A stretch of 62,682 nt of DNA, taken from NCBI GenBank assembly GCA_035471805.1, contig DATIPS010000049.1:1-62682 (forward strand), written 5' to 3'. The notes under the pieces were generated by a model that was not told the origin of the DNA, did no database searches, and worked only from the letters and a program-made list of their open reading frames with translations. Position numbers and translations under genes: made by a program. Shown piece by piece: positions 7,751 to 16,668 of this stretch (the first letter of the stretch is position 1; every line of letters begins with the position of its first letter). This DNA comes from Acidimicrobiia bacterium. GTDB taxonomy: Bacteria; Actinomycetota; Acidimicrobiia; Spongiisociales; JAHEDJ01.

Positions 7751-9344
7751 CCTCTACCCAAGCCAGAATCTCCGGCAGGCGCCGGCGTGTCACCCAGATG
7801 GACACTGCAAGTCCCGCTCCGTACAGCAAGAGACCCCATACGACCGACAACCAGGCAATGAGCATGGGCGAAAGGGCATCCGTGTAGAAGAGCGCGATGG
7901 TCATCGCCGAGGCCGGTACGACCAGGCTGAGCCCGATCACGAAGAAGGCGATCAACTGCGACCCGATGGCCAGGCAACCCTGCTCGCTGGCCTGGGAGAA
8001 GACGTCGGTGCCCGGGTCGGGGAGGCGCAGCGGGGTCACGGCGGACACGACGTTTCCGACCGCCATCTGGGCCAGAACCGCCGTCAGCATGAGAGGCGGC
8101 AGCAGCGTCAGGTACCGGGCCGTGCCCACGTAGAACGAGAACGCTATCGACACGGCCGAAGCCTCGAGCATAAGCCCGAGGCCGGTCGCCAGATTCTTTC
8201 CGACGATAACCTGGAGCGGGCTGGCAGGCAGTGCGAACAGGAAGCTGGCCGCCCTGCGTTCCCAGCCGAACTGGTTCAACGCAATCGGCAGCCCGACGAA
8301 CAACACGACGATCGGGGCCAGGAGCGGCATCCATTCCTGTTCCCTGACCCTGGCGAGTTGGGCGTCGCCGAAGAAGGTGGCTGCAACCAGGAACCCGAGG
8401 AAGATGACCGCCCCGGTCCACACCATGCGCATGCGCGGCTCCCTCAGGTAGTACCTGAGTTCCTTGCGTGCGACGACCAGGACCGTCGACCATCCGAAGC
8501 TCTCGGCGAAGCCTCTGCCGAATGATCGGCGGGACACGGTGGTGACCTCGGGCGTGGTGAGGAGTCGCTGGACTATCCAGAACCAGAACGCCAGCAGTGC
8601 CCCCAGCCATCCAAGCGAGATCACCAGGCCGGATACGACTCCCCAGGGGTCACCGGCGTGCGCAGACAGGATCGCAGACTGGGCCCCGGCAGGCGGGACG
8701 AGGATCCGGAACGGTGACAGCGGATACTTCTCAACCGCTCCGACCAGGCCGTGTTCCCCGACGGCGGCAGCGATCGACCGCTGCAGCAGGAATCCGGCCA
8801 GCCCCAGTGCGGCGATGATCACCATGATCAGGTCTCTGCCGCGCCTGCTGCGCACTAGAGCACTCACTACGGCGGTGAAGGCCTGGCCGCTCACTATGAG
8901 GATGGCCAGGATCAATGCGCCCGCAACGATCGTCACCGGAGTGGCGAGCCAGCCGCTGAAGGTGAAAGCGGTCACCGCGAGGAGCATCAGAGGGACGATG
9001 ATTGGTGGAGTCACCAGCCCGGCCGAGAGGAGCCCGCCGAGCAGCTGGCGGCGCTCGAACGGCATCAGAGAGAACTTGTTGGGATCGAGAGTCTCGTCGA
9101 GCGGGAACACGATGACCGGCACTGTGGTCCACAAGATCCACAACAGTGCCATCACCCAGATCGAGAACTCGCCGCGATTGACTCCCGATAGACCGGCGGC
9201 GGTCGAACCGTACCAACGGGACAGGGACCAACCACCCCAGATGATCAAGGTGAGGACGAGCGGTAGCCCGATGGCCCGCTGCCGGTCGTGGCGGACGCCG
9301 TTGACCAACAGCCTCCACTTCAGCCAGACGAGGCGTCGAGCCAA
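7746..9344 (-). CDS. ABC-2 type transporter membrane protein
   Basis: This 532-residue integral membrane protein is the channel partner of the ATPase encoded upstream. It has roughly ten to twelve hydrophobic segments in two halves, split by a hydrophilic stretch near VVARKELRYYLREPRMRM, a typical exporter element. I chose the TTG at 9344 (L-A-R-R-L-V-W-L-K-W). It is the first start before clear membrane coding and overlaps the ATPase stop by 25 bp. The reading frame stays open far upstream, but that part is antisense-like sequence over the ATPase gene. The substrate is unknown. Confidence 0.8.
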   Translation of the reverse strand: MARRLVWLKWRLLVNGVRHDRQRAIGLPLVLTLIIWGGWSLSRWYGSTAAGLSGVNRGEFSIWVMALLWILWTTVPVIVFPLDETLDPNKFSLMPFERRQLLGGLLSAGLVTPPIIVPLMLLAVTAFTFSGWLATPVTIVAGALILAILIVSGQAFTAVVSALVRSRRGRDLIMVIIAALGLAGFLLQRSIAAAVGEHGLVGAVEKYPLSPFRILVPPAGAQSAILSAHAGDPWGVVSGLVISLGWLGALLAFWFWIVQRLLTTPEVTTVSRRSFGRGFAESFGWSTVLVVARKELRYYLREPRMRMVWTGAVIFLGFLVAATFFGDAQLARVREQEWMPLLAPIVVLFVGLPIALNQFGWERRAASFLFALPASPLQVIVGKNLATGLGLMLEASAVSIAFSFYVGTARYLTLLPPLMLTAVLAQMAVGNVVSAVTPLRLPDPGTDVFSQASEQGCLAIGSQLIAFFVIGLSLVVPASAMTIALFYTDALSPMLIAWLSVVWGLLLYGAGLAVSIWVTRRRLPEILAWVEV

Positions 9345-10102
9345 TCCAGGCCTCCCGGGGTCTCTTCGGCACCGACCGCGGCCAGGAAGGCGTCCTCGAC
9401 ACTCGATGCCGAGTAGTGGTCGAGGAGTTGCTGGCGGGGTCCCTCGATGATGAGGGCGCCGTCGACCATGATTCCGATTCTCGAGCACAGCCGCTCGACC
9501 AGTTCCATCACATGCGACGAGAACACCACGGTCGCCCCTCGCTCCGTGTAGCCCTGCAGCAGACTGCGGATCAGCCGGGCGCTGACCGCGTCGACCCCCT
9601 CGAAGGGCTCGTCGAGGAACAGGACCGGCGGAGCATGGATGACGGCTGCCGCCAGCGCCACCTTCTTCCGCATTCCGCGCGAGTAGTCCGTGATCAGACC
9701 GTGCGCCGCCTCGGCCAGATCGAGGGCCTCGAGCAGTTCGTTCCTGCGCCGCAACGCCTCGTTTCTCGGCAGCCCGTGGGTCGCAGCAGTGAAATCGAGC
9801 AGTTCGGCTCCGGTGAGCCGCTCGTAGAGGTTGAACTCCTCGGGAAGTACGCCGATGCGCCGTTTCACCTCGATCGGCTTCGACCACGTATCGAACTCCC
9901 CGATCCCTGCACGACCGGCATCGGGTCGAAGTAGCCCGACGATCATCTTTATCGTCGTCGTCTTTCCGGCACCGTTGGGACCGAGGAGACCGTAGAACTC
10001 GCCGGGTTCGATCGCCAGATCGACCCCGTTGACGGCGGTCTTCTTGCCGAAATGCCTGACCAGGCCTTCCGCCCAAACGGCAGGTTTCGAATCTGTCGCC
10101 AT
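9320..10102 (-). CDS. ABC transporter ATP-binding protein (ABC-2 exporter type)
   Basis: This 260-residue ATPase belongs to the CcmA-like group that drives ABC-2 exporters. Walker A is GPNGAGKTTT (about 40-49), the signature region is YSRGMRKKVALAAAV, Walker B is VLFLDEPFEGVDAV, and the H-loop is SSHVMELVERLCSRIGIM. The signature reads SRGMRKK rather than SGGQ, which is usual for this group. It is first in a two-gene operon with the membrane protein. The exported substrate is unknown. Confidence 0.88.
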   Translation of the reverse strand: MATDSKPAVWAEGLVRHFGKKTAVNGVDLAIEPGEFYGLLGPNGAGKTTTIKMIVGLLRPDAGRAGIGEFDTWSKPIEVKRRIGVLPEEFNLYERLTGAELLDFTAATHGLPRNEALRRRNELLEALDLAEAAHGLITDYSRGMRKKVALAAAVIHAPPVLFLDEPFEGVDAVSARLIRSLLQGYTERGATVVFSSHVMELVERLCSRIGIMVDGALIIEGPRQQLLDHYSASSVEDAFLAAVGAEETPGGLDWLDASSG

Positions 10103-10230
10103 CGGTTATCTGTCTTCCCGTCGCGCGCAACCTAGGAACCCAGTATCGGCCATTTGCCGCCACTATTGAGAACTGATCGGCGGTAGCCCGCGGCAGGGCT
10201 CCTCGGATCGCTGAGGAACCGGGCGTCGCT

Positions 10231-12042
10231 ATGCTCGCTCAGGTGGAATACCAGGCGCTATATCGCAAGTACCGGCCCCAGCGTTTCTCGGAGATCATCG
10301 GCCAGGGCCATGTGACCGAAACCCTGGCCCGGGAGGTCGTGGAAGACAAGGTCGCTCACGCCTACCTGTTCGCAGGCCCGCGGGGAACAGGCAAGACGAC
10401 CGCAGCCCGAATCCTCGCCAAGTCGTTGAACTGCACCAATCGCCAGGACGGCGGAGAGCCGTGCAATGTGTGTTCTTCGTGTGTCGGGATCACGGAGGGG
10501 TCGTCCCTCGACGTGATCGAACTCGATGCCGCCTCACACAACAGTGTCGACGACATCCGCGACATGCGGGTGAGCGTGTCGACCGTTGCCTCGGCAGGCG
10601 GCGCCAAGCGAGTGTTCATCCTCGACGAAGCGCACATGCTTTCGAAGGCTGCCGGCAATGCACTGCTGAAGACACTCGAAGAGCCTCCGGCACACGTCCA
10701 CTTCGTTCTGGCCACAACCGAGCCCTACAAGCTGCTCGACACGATCCGGAGCCGGGCCCAGCGTTTCGACTTCCACCCGGTATCGATAGGCGTGCTCGTG
10801 AAGCACCTCGACTCCATCTCGGACATCGAGGGCTATCGGCGGTCCGAGGAAGCGCTCGTCGCGGTTGCCCGGCATGCCCGAGGGTCCGTGCGCGACTCGA
10901 TGAGCTTGCTCGAGCAGGTCGCCGCTCTGGGCGAATCGAGCGTTGAGGTGGCCGGCGTGAACCGTGCCCTGGGGCTCGCCGACCGCGAGGTCTACAGCCG
11001 GCTCGGCTCGGCCGTGGCCGACCTGGACGCCCGGTCTGCCCTGGAGATGGTGGCGACCCTGTCGGCTGAGGGTGCCGATCTCCGCAGGTTCGCCGCCGAG
11101 GCGATTGCGTTCTTCCGTGGAGTGTTTCTCGTCAAATACGCTCCGAATCTCTCCGAAGTCGTGGACGAATCGGAAGATGTCATCGACGACTGGCGGCGTG
11201 TGGCCGACGAGCTATCTGCTTCCGACGTGCTCCGCGTGCTCGACATCATGTCGGAGGCCCTGATTCAACTGCGAGAAGGCCGGGAAGAGCGGCTGATGAT
11301 CGAACTGGCTCTCCTGAAGATGACCCGTCCGGAGGTCGCGTCCGATCCGTCGTCGCTTGCCGCCCGGCTCGAACACCTGGAGCAGCGCATGAAGCGGATG
11401 ACCGCCGGTGCGGCGGCAGCACCGCAGATTCCCGTTCCGAAACCCCTTCCGGCCGCGCCGGAACCGGTTGCCGTCCCGGCTTCCCGGGGGAAGGCTCCCG
11501 AGGAGGAGGTCGTTGCTCCTTCTGCTTCGGTCGCCGACGGCGCCGCAGACGAATCCCCGGAGGATTCGACTGAGGAGCCGGCCCCGGTCCCGGAAGCGGC
11601 CGCTTCGAAGGGGCCCGCCGCTACCACCGGAGAGGTCACCTTCCTCGACCTCCAGTCCGTCTGGCCCGCGCTGGTTGCCGGCGTTCGGGACATTCTGGGC
11701 TCGCGTCGCTATGCCCTCTTCCGCGAATCCAGCCCGGGAGCGGTCGAAGGCTCGATCCTGGTGATGCACCTGCCCGAGCACCGGAGTTTTCACCTGCAAC
11801 AGCTGAAATCCGACAACGTGGTGGCGGCGATCGTGGCAACGAAGGCTTCGGAACTCCTCGGTGTAGAAGTGACGGTCGAGTTCCGGACGGACGGGGAGCC
11901 GCAGCTCCCGGTGGTCCGTGAGGTACCGGTGATACCCGACAAGGACGACCTCGCCGAGGCCCCGGAAGAAGGAACCGATCCGACCAGCCTGATGTCCGAG
12001 TTCCTCGGAGCAGAGGTTGTCGAAGAGGTAGAGAACGACTAG
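10231..12042 (+). CDS. dnaX: DNA polymerase III subunit gamma/tau
   Basis: This is the clamp-loader ATPase subunit of the replicase, 603 residues. YQALYRKYRPQRFSEIIGQ opens the protein. Walker A is GPRGTGKTTAARI (about 50-62), a four-Cys zinc site follows (CTNRQDGGEPCNVCSSC), then Walker B FILDEAHMLSKAAGNALLKTLEEPP and the sensor region TTEPYKLLDTIRSRAQRFDF. Residues about 400-470 form a Pro/Ala/Glu-rich linker to a tau-like C-terminal domain. The ATG at 10231 and the GTG at 10243 are both possible starts. dnaX, ybaB and recR in this order is a widespread conserved cluster. No clear slippery site for a separate gamma form was found. Confidence 0.95.
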   Translation: MLAQVEYQALYRKYRPQRFSEIIGQGHVTETLAREVVEDKVAHAYLFAGPRGTGKTTAARILAKSLNCTNRQDGGEPCNVCSSCVGITEGSSLDVIELDAASHNSVDDIRDMRVSVSTVASAGGAKRVFILDEAHMLSKAAGNALLKTLEEPPAHVHFVLATTEPYKLLDTIRSRAQRFDFHPVSIGVLVKHLDSISDIEGYRRSEEALVAVARHARGSVRDSMSLLEQVAALGESSVEVAGVNRALGLADREVYSRLGSAVADLDARSALEMVATLSAEGADLRRFAAEAIAFFRGVFLVKYAPNLSEVVDESEDVIDDWRRVADELSASDVLRVLDIMSEALIQLREGREERLMIELALLKMTRPEVASDPSSLAARLEHLEQRMKRMTAGAAAAPQIPVPKPLPAAPEPVAVPASRGKAPEEEVVAPSASVADGAADESPEDSTEEPAPVPEAAASKGPAATTGEVTFLDLQSVWPALVAGVRDILGSRRYALFRESSPGAVEGSILVMHLPEHRSFHLQQLKSDNVVAAIVATKASELLGVEVTVEFRTDGEPQLPVVREVPVIPDKDDLAEAPEEGTDPTSLMSEFLGAEVVEEVEND

Positions 12043-12145
12043 GTGTCGGGTGCCGGCACCGCCGGTCGCCGGCCCATCGTGAGGACGGAGCCGTCCTGCC
12101 TCTCGAAGGACGAGGCTGAAGCCGGAGTGGTGATACCCTCTGACC

Positions 12146-12472
12146 ATGGGAATGCGACCTCAAGACATGCGCAAGCTGATGCAGCAGGCGCAGCAAATGC
12201 AGGAACAGCTAGCCGCTGCTCAGGACGAACTCGCCTCAGCCACGTTCGAGGGGAGCGCCGGCGGCGGTGTGGTCAAGGCCACGGTGACGGGATCGAACGA
12301 GATCGTCTCGGTTGAGATAGATCCCTCGGTGATCGATCCGGAGGATCCCGAGATGCTCGGCGATCTGGTGGTGGCAGCAGTCAACCAGGCGATCAAGAAC
12401 GCGGCCGATGCCGCCCAGCAGTCACTCGGCGGGCTGGCCGGAGGCCTTGATCTCGGTGGCTTGCTCGGCTGA
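12146..12472 (+). CDS. ybaB: YbaB/EbfC family nucleoid-associated protein
   Basis: This 108-residue small DNA-binding protein matches the family length. The N-terminal helix [20 protein letters not shown] and the strand region [20 protein letters not shown] are typical. The C-terminus is Gly/Leu-rich, as in many YbaB proteins. Its stop TGA overlaps the recR ATG by one base (TGATG), which implies translational coupling. It lies 103 bp after dnaX. Confidence 0.93.
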   Translation: MGMRPQDMRKLMQQAQQMQEQLAAAQDELASATFEGSAGGGVVKATVTGSNEIVSVEIDPSVIDPEDPEMLGDLVVAAVNQAIKNAADAAQQSLGGLAGGLDLGGLLG

Positions 12473-13065
12473 TGTTTGAGGGGCCGATTCAACGGCTTAT
12501 CGATGAGCTCGCTCGACTTCCCGGGATCGGCCGAAAGTCTGCTCAGCGTCTTGCCTTCCACCTCCTGAACGCCGAGGATGCCGACGCGCAGCGTCTGGCA
12601 AGCGCCATCGTCGACATGCGCACCCAGGTCCGGCTGTGCAGCCGGTGCTTCAACGTCACGGGTGCAGAGGAATGCTCGATCTGCCGGGACCTGCGCCGGG
12701 ATCCCACCCTCGTTTGTGTTGTCGAGCGGGCGCAGGACATCGTGGTCATCGAGAAGACCCAGGAGTTTCGCGGCCGCTACCACGTTCTGGGCGGCGCCCT
12801 CTCACCGATCGACGGTATCGGCCCCGGCCAGTTGCGGATCGCTGAGCTCAAGCACCGGATACCGAACGAGGGCGTGCAGGAACTGATCGTGGCGACCAAC
12901 CCGACCATCGAGGGCGACACGACCGCCATGTACCTGGCGCGCGAGCTGAAGCCGCTCGGGGTCCGGGTGACCCGGTTGGCCAGCGGACTCCCCGTGGGCG
13001 GGGACCTCGATTACGCAGACGAACTCACCCTCGGCCGGGCCCTGGTGGGCCGGCAGGAGATATAG
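12472..13065 (+). CDS. recR: recombination mediator protein RecR
   Basis: This 197-residue protein acts with RecF and RecO to load RecA at gaps. The helix-hairpin-helix [20 protein letters not shown] is followed by a four-cysteine zinc finger ([16 protein letters not shown]). A Toprim domain comes next: [16 protein letters not shown], then [18 protein letters not shown] and [13 protein letters not shown]. The family's usual length and order are kept. Confidence 0.96.
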   Translation: MFEGPIQRLIDELARLPGIGRKSAQRLAFHLLNAEDADAQRLASAIVDMRTQVRLCSRCFNVTGAEECSICRDLRRDPTLVCVVERAQDIVVIEKTQEFRGRYHVLGGALSPIDGIGPGQLRIAELKHRIPNEGVQELIVATNPTIEGDTTAMYLARELKPLGVRVTRLASGLPVGGDLDYADELTLGRALVGRQEI

Positions 13066-13137
13066 GCGAGACACGGCCCGCAGGCGGCGCCCGAGCCACG
13101 GGCGATCCAGACGATGGGCGTCGCCTAGCCTCCCAGC

Positions 13138-14232
13138 ATGAAGATCCTCCTCATTGAGCCCTACTTCGGCGGCTCGCATCGGGTCTGGGCGGAGGGCTAC
13201 GCGGCGCACAGCAGCCACGAAGTCCGCCTTCTGACGATGCCGGCGAGGTTCTGGACCTGGCGGATGCGGGGCGGCGCAATCACGCTGGCGCATGAGACGG
13301 AGCTGTGGGTTGAAGAGAACGGCCGCCCCGACCTGGTGGTGGCGAGCGACATGCTGGACCTTCCCGCCTATCTGGGGGCGGCTCGCCGGGTGCTGGGCGG
13401 CACGCCGGCAGCCCTCTATCTCCACGAAAGCCAGTTCACCTACCCCTGGTCGCCGCAACTGCGCACCGACCTCCAGTACGCCTACGTCAACTGGTCCTCG
13501 ATGCAATCGGCCGACCTGATTCTGTTCAACTCGGCGTTTCACATGAAGGTCGTGTTCGAGAGCCTGCCCAAGTTCCTTCGCCAGTTTCCCGACTCCACCC
13601 ATGAGCATCTGGTCGGCGAGGTCCGGGAACGATCGGCGGTTCTGCACGTCGGCATCGATCTGCGACGATTCGATCGGGTTCCCTCCTCCCGGGGCGACGG
13701 CGCCCCGCTGATCCTGTGGAACCAGCGCTGGGAGCACGACAAGGATCCGGCTGCCTTCTTCCGGGCTGTGTTCGGACTCGCAGACGACGGTGTCGAGTTC
13801 AGGCTTGCCGTGTGCGGTGAGAACTTCCGGCAGATGCCCGAGGAGTTCGCGGAAGCCGAGCGGCGGCTTGCCGGCCACCTCGTCCACTTCGGTTTCGCGG
13901 CGGAGGACGAATATGTGCGGCTGCTCCGCGCGGCGGACGTCGTCGCCAGCACGGCGCTCCACGAGTTCTTCGGCATAGCGATTGTCGAAGCCGCCTACGC
14001 GGGAGCCTTCCCGGTGCTGCCCGACCGGCTCTCCTACCCGGAGTTGTTTCCCGAGACCCTTCACGAACGGGTGCTCTATCCGGAGGGCGGTCTTCAGGAG
14101 CGCCTCCGGTGGGCACTCACGCATCCTGCCGAACGCATGACGGTGGCGGCGGAGTTGAAGCAGTCGCTGACGGCGTTTGACTGGTCGGTGCTGGCCCCCC
14201 GCTACGACAGGCTTCTGGCAGCGCTGGCGTAG
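13138..14232 (+). CDS. tRNA-queuosine mannosyltransferase (GTDC1/QTMAN)-like glycosyltransferase
   Basis: This 364-residue GT-B glycosyltransferase resembles the DUF3524 family, whose animal member GTDC1 (QTMAN) adds mannose to queuosine in tRNA-Asp. The N-terminus ILLIEPYFGGSH, MPARFWTWRMRG at about 34-45 and YLHESQFTYP at about 94-103 match the N-terminal domain. NQRWEHDKDP at about 195-204 and HEFFGIAIVEA at about 275-285 match the donor-binding half. No queuosine biosynthesis gene lies in the window, so the acceptor is inferred from family only. A HAD phosphatase follows 18 bp downstream and is probably co-transcribed. Confidence 0.75.
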   Translation: MKILLIEPYFGGSHRVWAEGYAAHSSHEVRLLTMPARFWTWRMRGGAITLAHETELWVEENGRPDLVVASDMLDLPAYLGAARRVLGGTPAALYLHESQFTYPWSPQLRTDLQYAYVNWSSMQSADLILFNSAFHMKVVFESLPKFLRQFPDSTHEHLVGEVRERSAVLHVGIDLRRFDRVPSSRGDGAPLILWNQRWEHDKDPAAFFRAVFGLADDGVEFRLAVCGENFRQMPEEFAEAERRLAGHLVHFGFAAEDEYVRLLRAADVVASTALHEFFGIAIVEAAYAGAFPVLPDRLSYPELFPETLHERVLYPEGGLQERLRWALTHPAERMTVAAELKQSLTAFDWSVLAPRYDRLLAALA

Positions 14233-14250
14233 CGCTACCGTTCCGGACTC

Positions 14251-14913
14251 ATGCAGCACGTTGTCTGGGACTGGAACGGGACCCTCCTGAACGACCTCCA
14301 GCAGGTCGTTCTGTCCGTCAACGCCGCCCTCGCGTCGGTGGGCGTCGGCCCGATCGATGCCGACGGTTACCGGGCCGGATACACCCGCCCGGTCGTGCTC
14401 TTCTACGAGCACCTTCTCGGCCGTCCGGTCGGCGACGAAGAGTGGGAGCGGCTGGACATCACTTTTCACGACGCCTACCGGGAGGCGCTGGCCGGCGCCG
14501 AACTGGCCCCCGATGCTCTGGAAGCGATGGACCGGGTCGAAGCGGCCGGGTGGACCCAGTCGCTGCTCTCGATGTTCCCGCACAACGAACTGCTCGCTGC
14601 TCTCGACGAACACGGCATTGCGGACAGGCTCCTGGCCGTTGACGGCTTGCGAGGGGGGCGCGGCGAGCGGAAGTACGGCAGTCTCGTGAAACATCTGGAG
14701 CACGTCGCCCCCAAGCTCGGCGGCCGAATCGACCCGAAGACGGTGGTCATGATCGGAGACGCTCTCGATGACGCCGATGCCGCCGAGGGACTCGGAATCA
14801 GATGTGTCCTCTACGCCAGCGGATCCCACCCGCGCGAGAAGCTCGAAGCCTCGGGTCACCCGGTGGCCGGCTCGCTCATCGAGGCGCTGGCCCTGGCCGG
14901 GATCACAAGCTGA
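14251..14913 (+). CDS. HAD-superfamily phosphatase, phosphoglycolate phosphatase-like
   Basis: The protein has 220 residues. Motif I is DWNGTLLND (about 6-14), where Asp-Trp-Asn replaces the usual Asp-x-Asp. The second acidic position is therefore Asn, a known variant in some Gph-like proteins. Motif II is LLSMFPHNELL, the motif III Lys lies in GERKYGSLVKH, and motif IV is VVMIGDALDDADAAEG. The cap domain fits the phosphoglycolate or pyrophosphatase type. Substrate is uncertain. It is 18 bp downstream of the glycosyltransferase. Confidence 0.75.
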   Translation: MQHVVWDWNGTLLNDLQQVVLSVNAALASVGVGPIDADGYRAGYTRPVVLFYEHLLGRPVGDEEWERLDITFHDAYREALAGAELAPDALEAMDRVEAAGWTQSLLSMFPHNELLAALDEHGIADRLLAVDGLRGGRGERKYGSLVKHLEHVAPKLGGRIDPKTVVMIGDALDDADAAEGLGIRCVLYASGSHPREKLEASGHPVAGSLIEALALAGITS

Positions 14914-14947
14914 CTCGATCCGCCTGCGCCTCGAATGTGTTTGCGCC

Positions 14948-15520
14948 TCAGGGCTGGAAACGCGTGAAGATCGGCTGACACTGCGCCATGGCAGCCTGGA
15001 AGGCCGGATCGTTCGGATCTATGTTCTCGCCCATCTCGAACAGGCCGCCGAACCCGTCTCCCGAGAAATCGGGATCCGGCATGTCGTAGCCGTTGTCGCG
15101 CATGCAGGTAGCGAACTCGAGGAACGTGTCCTGCAACTCGACGAGGTCGGGAAGCTGTCCGCCTCCGAACTGGACACCTTCCAGGAACTCGGAACAAGCA
15201 TCCAATGCGGCTTCGATGTTGGCGCGGATCTCCTCGGGCGTCGAGCCAAACGTCGTCATGTCCAGATCGTCCATCGAGAGGTTTCCGTCGGCGTCGACCG
15301 TCGGATCAGGAAAATCGAGGCCTTGATCGCGCATGCACTGCGTGAGTTTGAGGGCCTGTTCCTCGCTCATTTGCGAGAGACTGGTCGCCTCGGTGGTTGC
15401 CGGAGCGACCGTTGTCGTGGTGTCCTCGAGGGTGGCGATGGTGTCCGCGCTCCCGTCTCCCCCACAAGCCGAGGCAAAGAGCGCGAGACCGGCAAGGGTC
15501 ATGATCAATCGGCGGTTCAT
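14948..15520 (-). CDS. lipoprotein with two Cys-Met-Arg repeats, function unknown
   Basis: This 190-residue secreted lipoprotein has the signal MNRRLIMTLAGLALFASAC with the lipid-anchored Cys19. A short Thr-rich linker leads to two related segments, CMRDQGLDFPDPTVDADG and CMRDNGYDMPDPDFSGDG. Each has one conserved Cys and a PDP motif. Two further Cys (LDACSEF and AQCQPIF) could pair with them. This architecture recurs in actinobacterial lipoproteins of unknown role. The ATG at 15520 gives a standard signal peptide and is preferred over the GTG at 15526. Confidence 0.8.
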   Translation of the reverse strand: MNRRLIMTLAGLALFASACGGDGSADTIATLEDTTTTVAPATTEATSLSQMSEEQALKLTQCMRDQGLDFPDPTVDADGNLSMDDLDMTTFGSTPEEIRANIEAALDACSEFLEGVQFGGGQLPDLVELQDTFLEFATCMRDNGYDMPDPDFSGDGFGGLFEMGENIDPNDPAFQAAMAQCQPIFTRFQP

Positions 15521-15628
15521 GAACACATTCTCGCAGGCTCACGGCCAACTCGAACATGCGGCGGTTCCAGATCATGGGTTCTGCCCCACCAGATGATTGG
15601 CCTACCGGACCACGACTCGATTACAGAA

Positions 15629-15670
15629 GCTGGAACCCAAGACCTAGAACTCAGAACCTTGAACCCGGAA
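15629..15670. repeat. degenerate heptad array (6 units)
   Basis: Six 7-mers are contiguous: GCTGGAA, CCCAAGA, CCTAGAA, CTCAGAA, CCTTGAA, CCCGGAA. It lies between the upstream end of the lipoprotein gene and the glpX stop codon at 15681, and is one of the clearest arrays in the window. Confidence 0.7.
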
Positions 15671-15680
15671 CTTCTGCGTC

Positions 15681-16667
15681 TCAGTCGTACACCAGGGCGC
15701 TGATCTTGCGCAGGCGGGTGAAATCGTGGCGGGCGTGCATCGATCGGACGGACCCGGTTTTCGAGCGCATGACGACCGAGTGGGTGCGGGCTCCGTCGCC
15801 GAAGAACTCCACTCCCTGCAGAAACTCCCCGGTCGTGACTCCGGTGGCTGCAAAGAAGACATTGTTCGACCGGACCAGATCTCTCTGGGTGAGCACGGTG
15901 TCGAGATCGAGGCCGTTGTCCAGTGCGTACTGCCGCTCAGAGTCGTCGCGCGGCCAGAGGCGCGCCTGTATCTCGCCGCCCATGCATGTCAACGCGGCGG
16001 CGGCAATGACGGCTTCCGGGGAGCCGCCGACACCGAGCAAGATATCGATTCCCGTCGCCTCGTCGGCTGCGGAGATCGCGCCCGAGATGTCGCCGTCCCT
16101 GATGAGGCGGATTCGTCCGCCGACCCTGCGCACGGCGTCGATGTACTTGGCGTTGCGCGGCCGGTCGAGAATTATGGCAGTCAGGTCGTTGATGTCCTTT
16201 CCCCTCGCATCGGCGACCACGTGCAGGTTGTGCTCTACCGGAGCGTCGAGATCGATCTTGCCGGCGGCCGCCGGCCCAACCGCGATCTTGTCCATGTAGA
16301 CCACGGAGCCCGGTGAGTACATAGACCCGCGTTCTGCCATTGCGATCACTGCAAGGGCACCCGGCATGCCCTGAGCCGACAAAGTGGTCCCGTCGATCGG
16401 ATCGACGGCGATATCCACCTCCGGCCCGTTGCCGTTGCCCACCCGCTCGCCGTTGAAGAGCATCGGGGCCTCGTCCTTCTCGCCCTCGCCGATGACGACG
16501 ACGCCGTCAATGTCGATGGAGGCGAGGATCGCACGCATCGCATCGACCGCGGCGCGGTCGACGCCCTCTTTGTCACCCCTGCCTTGCCAGCGAGCGGCAG
16601 CCATGGCGGCGGTTTCCGTCACATGAGCCAGATCGAAGGCCAGATTGCGGTCCGGTGTCTCGATCAC
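15681..16667 (-). CDS. glpX: class II fructose-1,6-bisphosphatase
   Basis: This 328-residue enzyme removes the 1-phosphate from fructose 1,6-bisphosphate in gluconeogenesis. GEGEKDEAPML (about 60-70), the metal and phosphate motif DPIDGTTLSAQG (about 87-98) and the LGVGGSPEAVI loop are typical of GlpX, the FBPase type used by Actinobacteria. It starts with GTG, one base after the thiolase stop codon, so the two genes are likely co-transcribed. Confidence 0.95.
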   Translation of the reverse strand: MIETPDRNLAFDLAHVTETAAMAAARWQGRGDKEGVDRAAVDAMRAILASIDIDGVVVIGEGEKDEAPMLFNGERVGNGNGPEVDIAVDPIDGTTLSAQGMPGALAVIAMAERGSMYSPGSVVYMDKIAVGPAAAGKIDLDAPVEHNLHVVADARGKDINDLTAIILDRPRNAKYIDAVRRVGGRIRLIRDGDISGAISAADEATGIDILLGVGGSPEAVIAAAALTCMGGEIQARLWPRDDSERQYALDNGLDLDTVLTQRDLVRSNNVFFAATGVTTGEFLQGVEFFGDGARTHSVVMRSKTGSVRSMHARHDFTRLRKISALVYD

Positions 16668-16668
16668 T

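Noticed and set aside
9345-10163. N-terminal extension of the ABC membrane protein
   Set aside because: It is out of phase with the ATPase gene in the same region and is Arg-rich noise.
10103-10230. Possible SRP RNA gene upstream of dnaX
   Set aside because: The GGAAGGnAGCA core of small SRP RNA is absent.
12802-14859. 685-codon open frame on the minus strand over recR and the glycosyltransferase
   Set aside because: It is antisense to genes with clear family motifs and its translation is rich in Arg, Gly and Pro without motifs. High GC gives long antisense frames.
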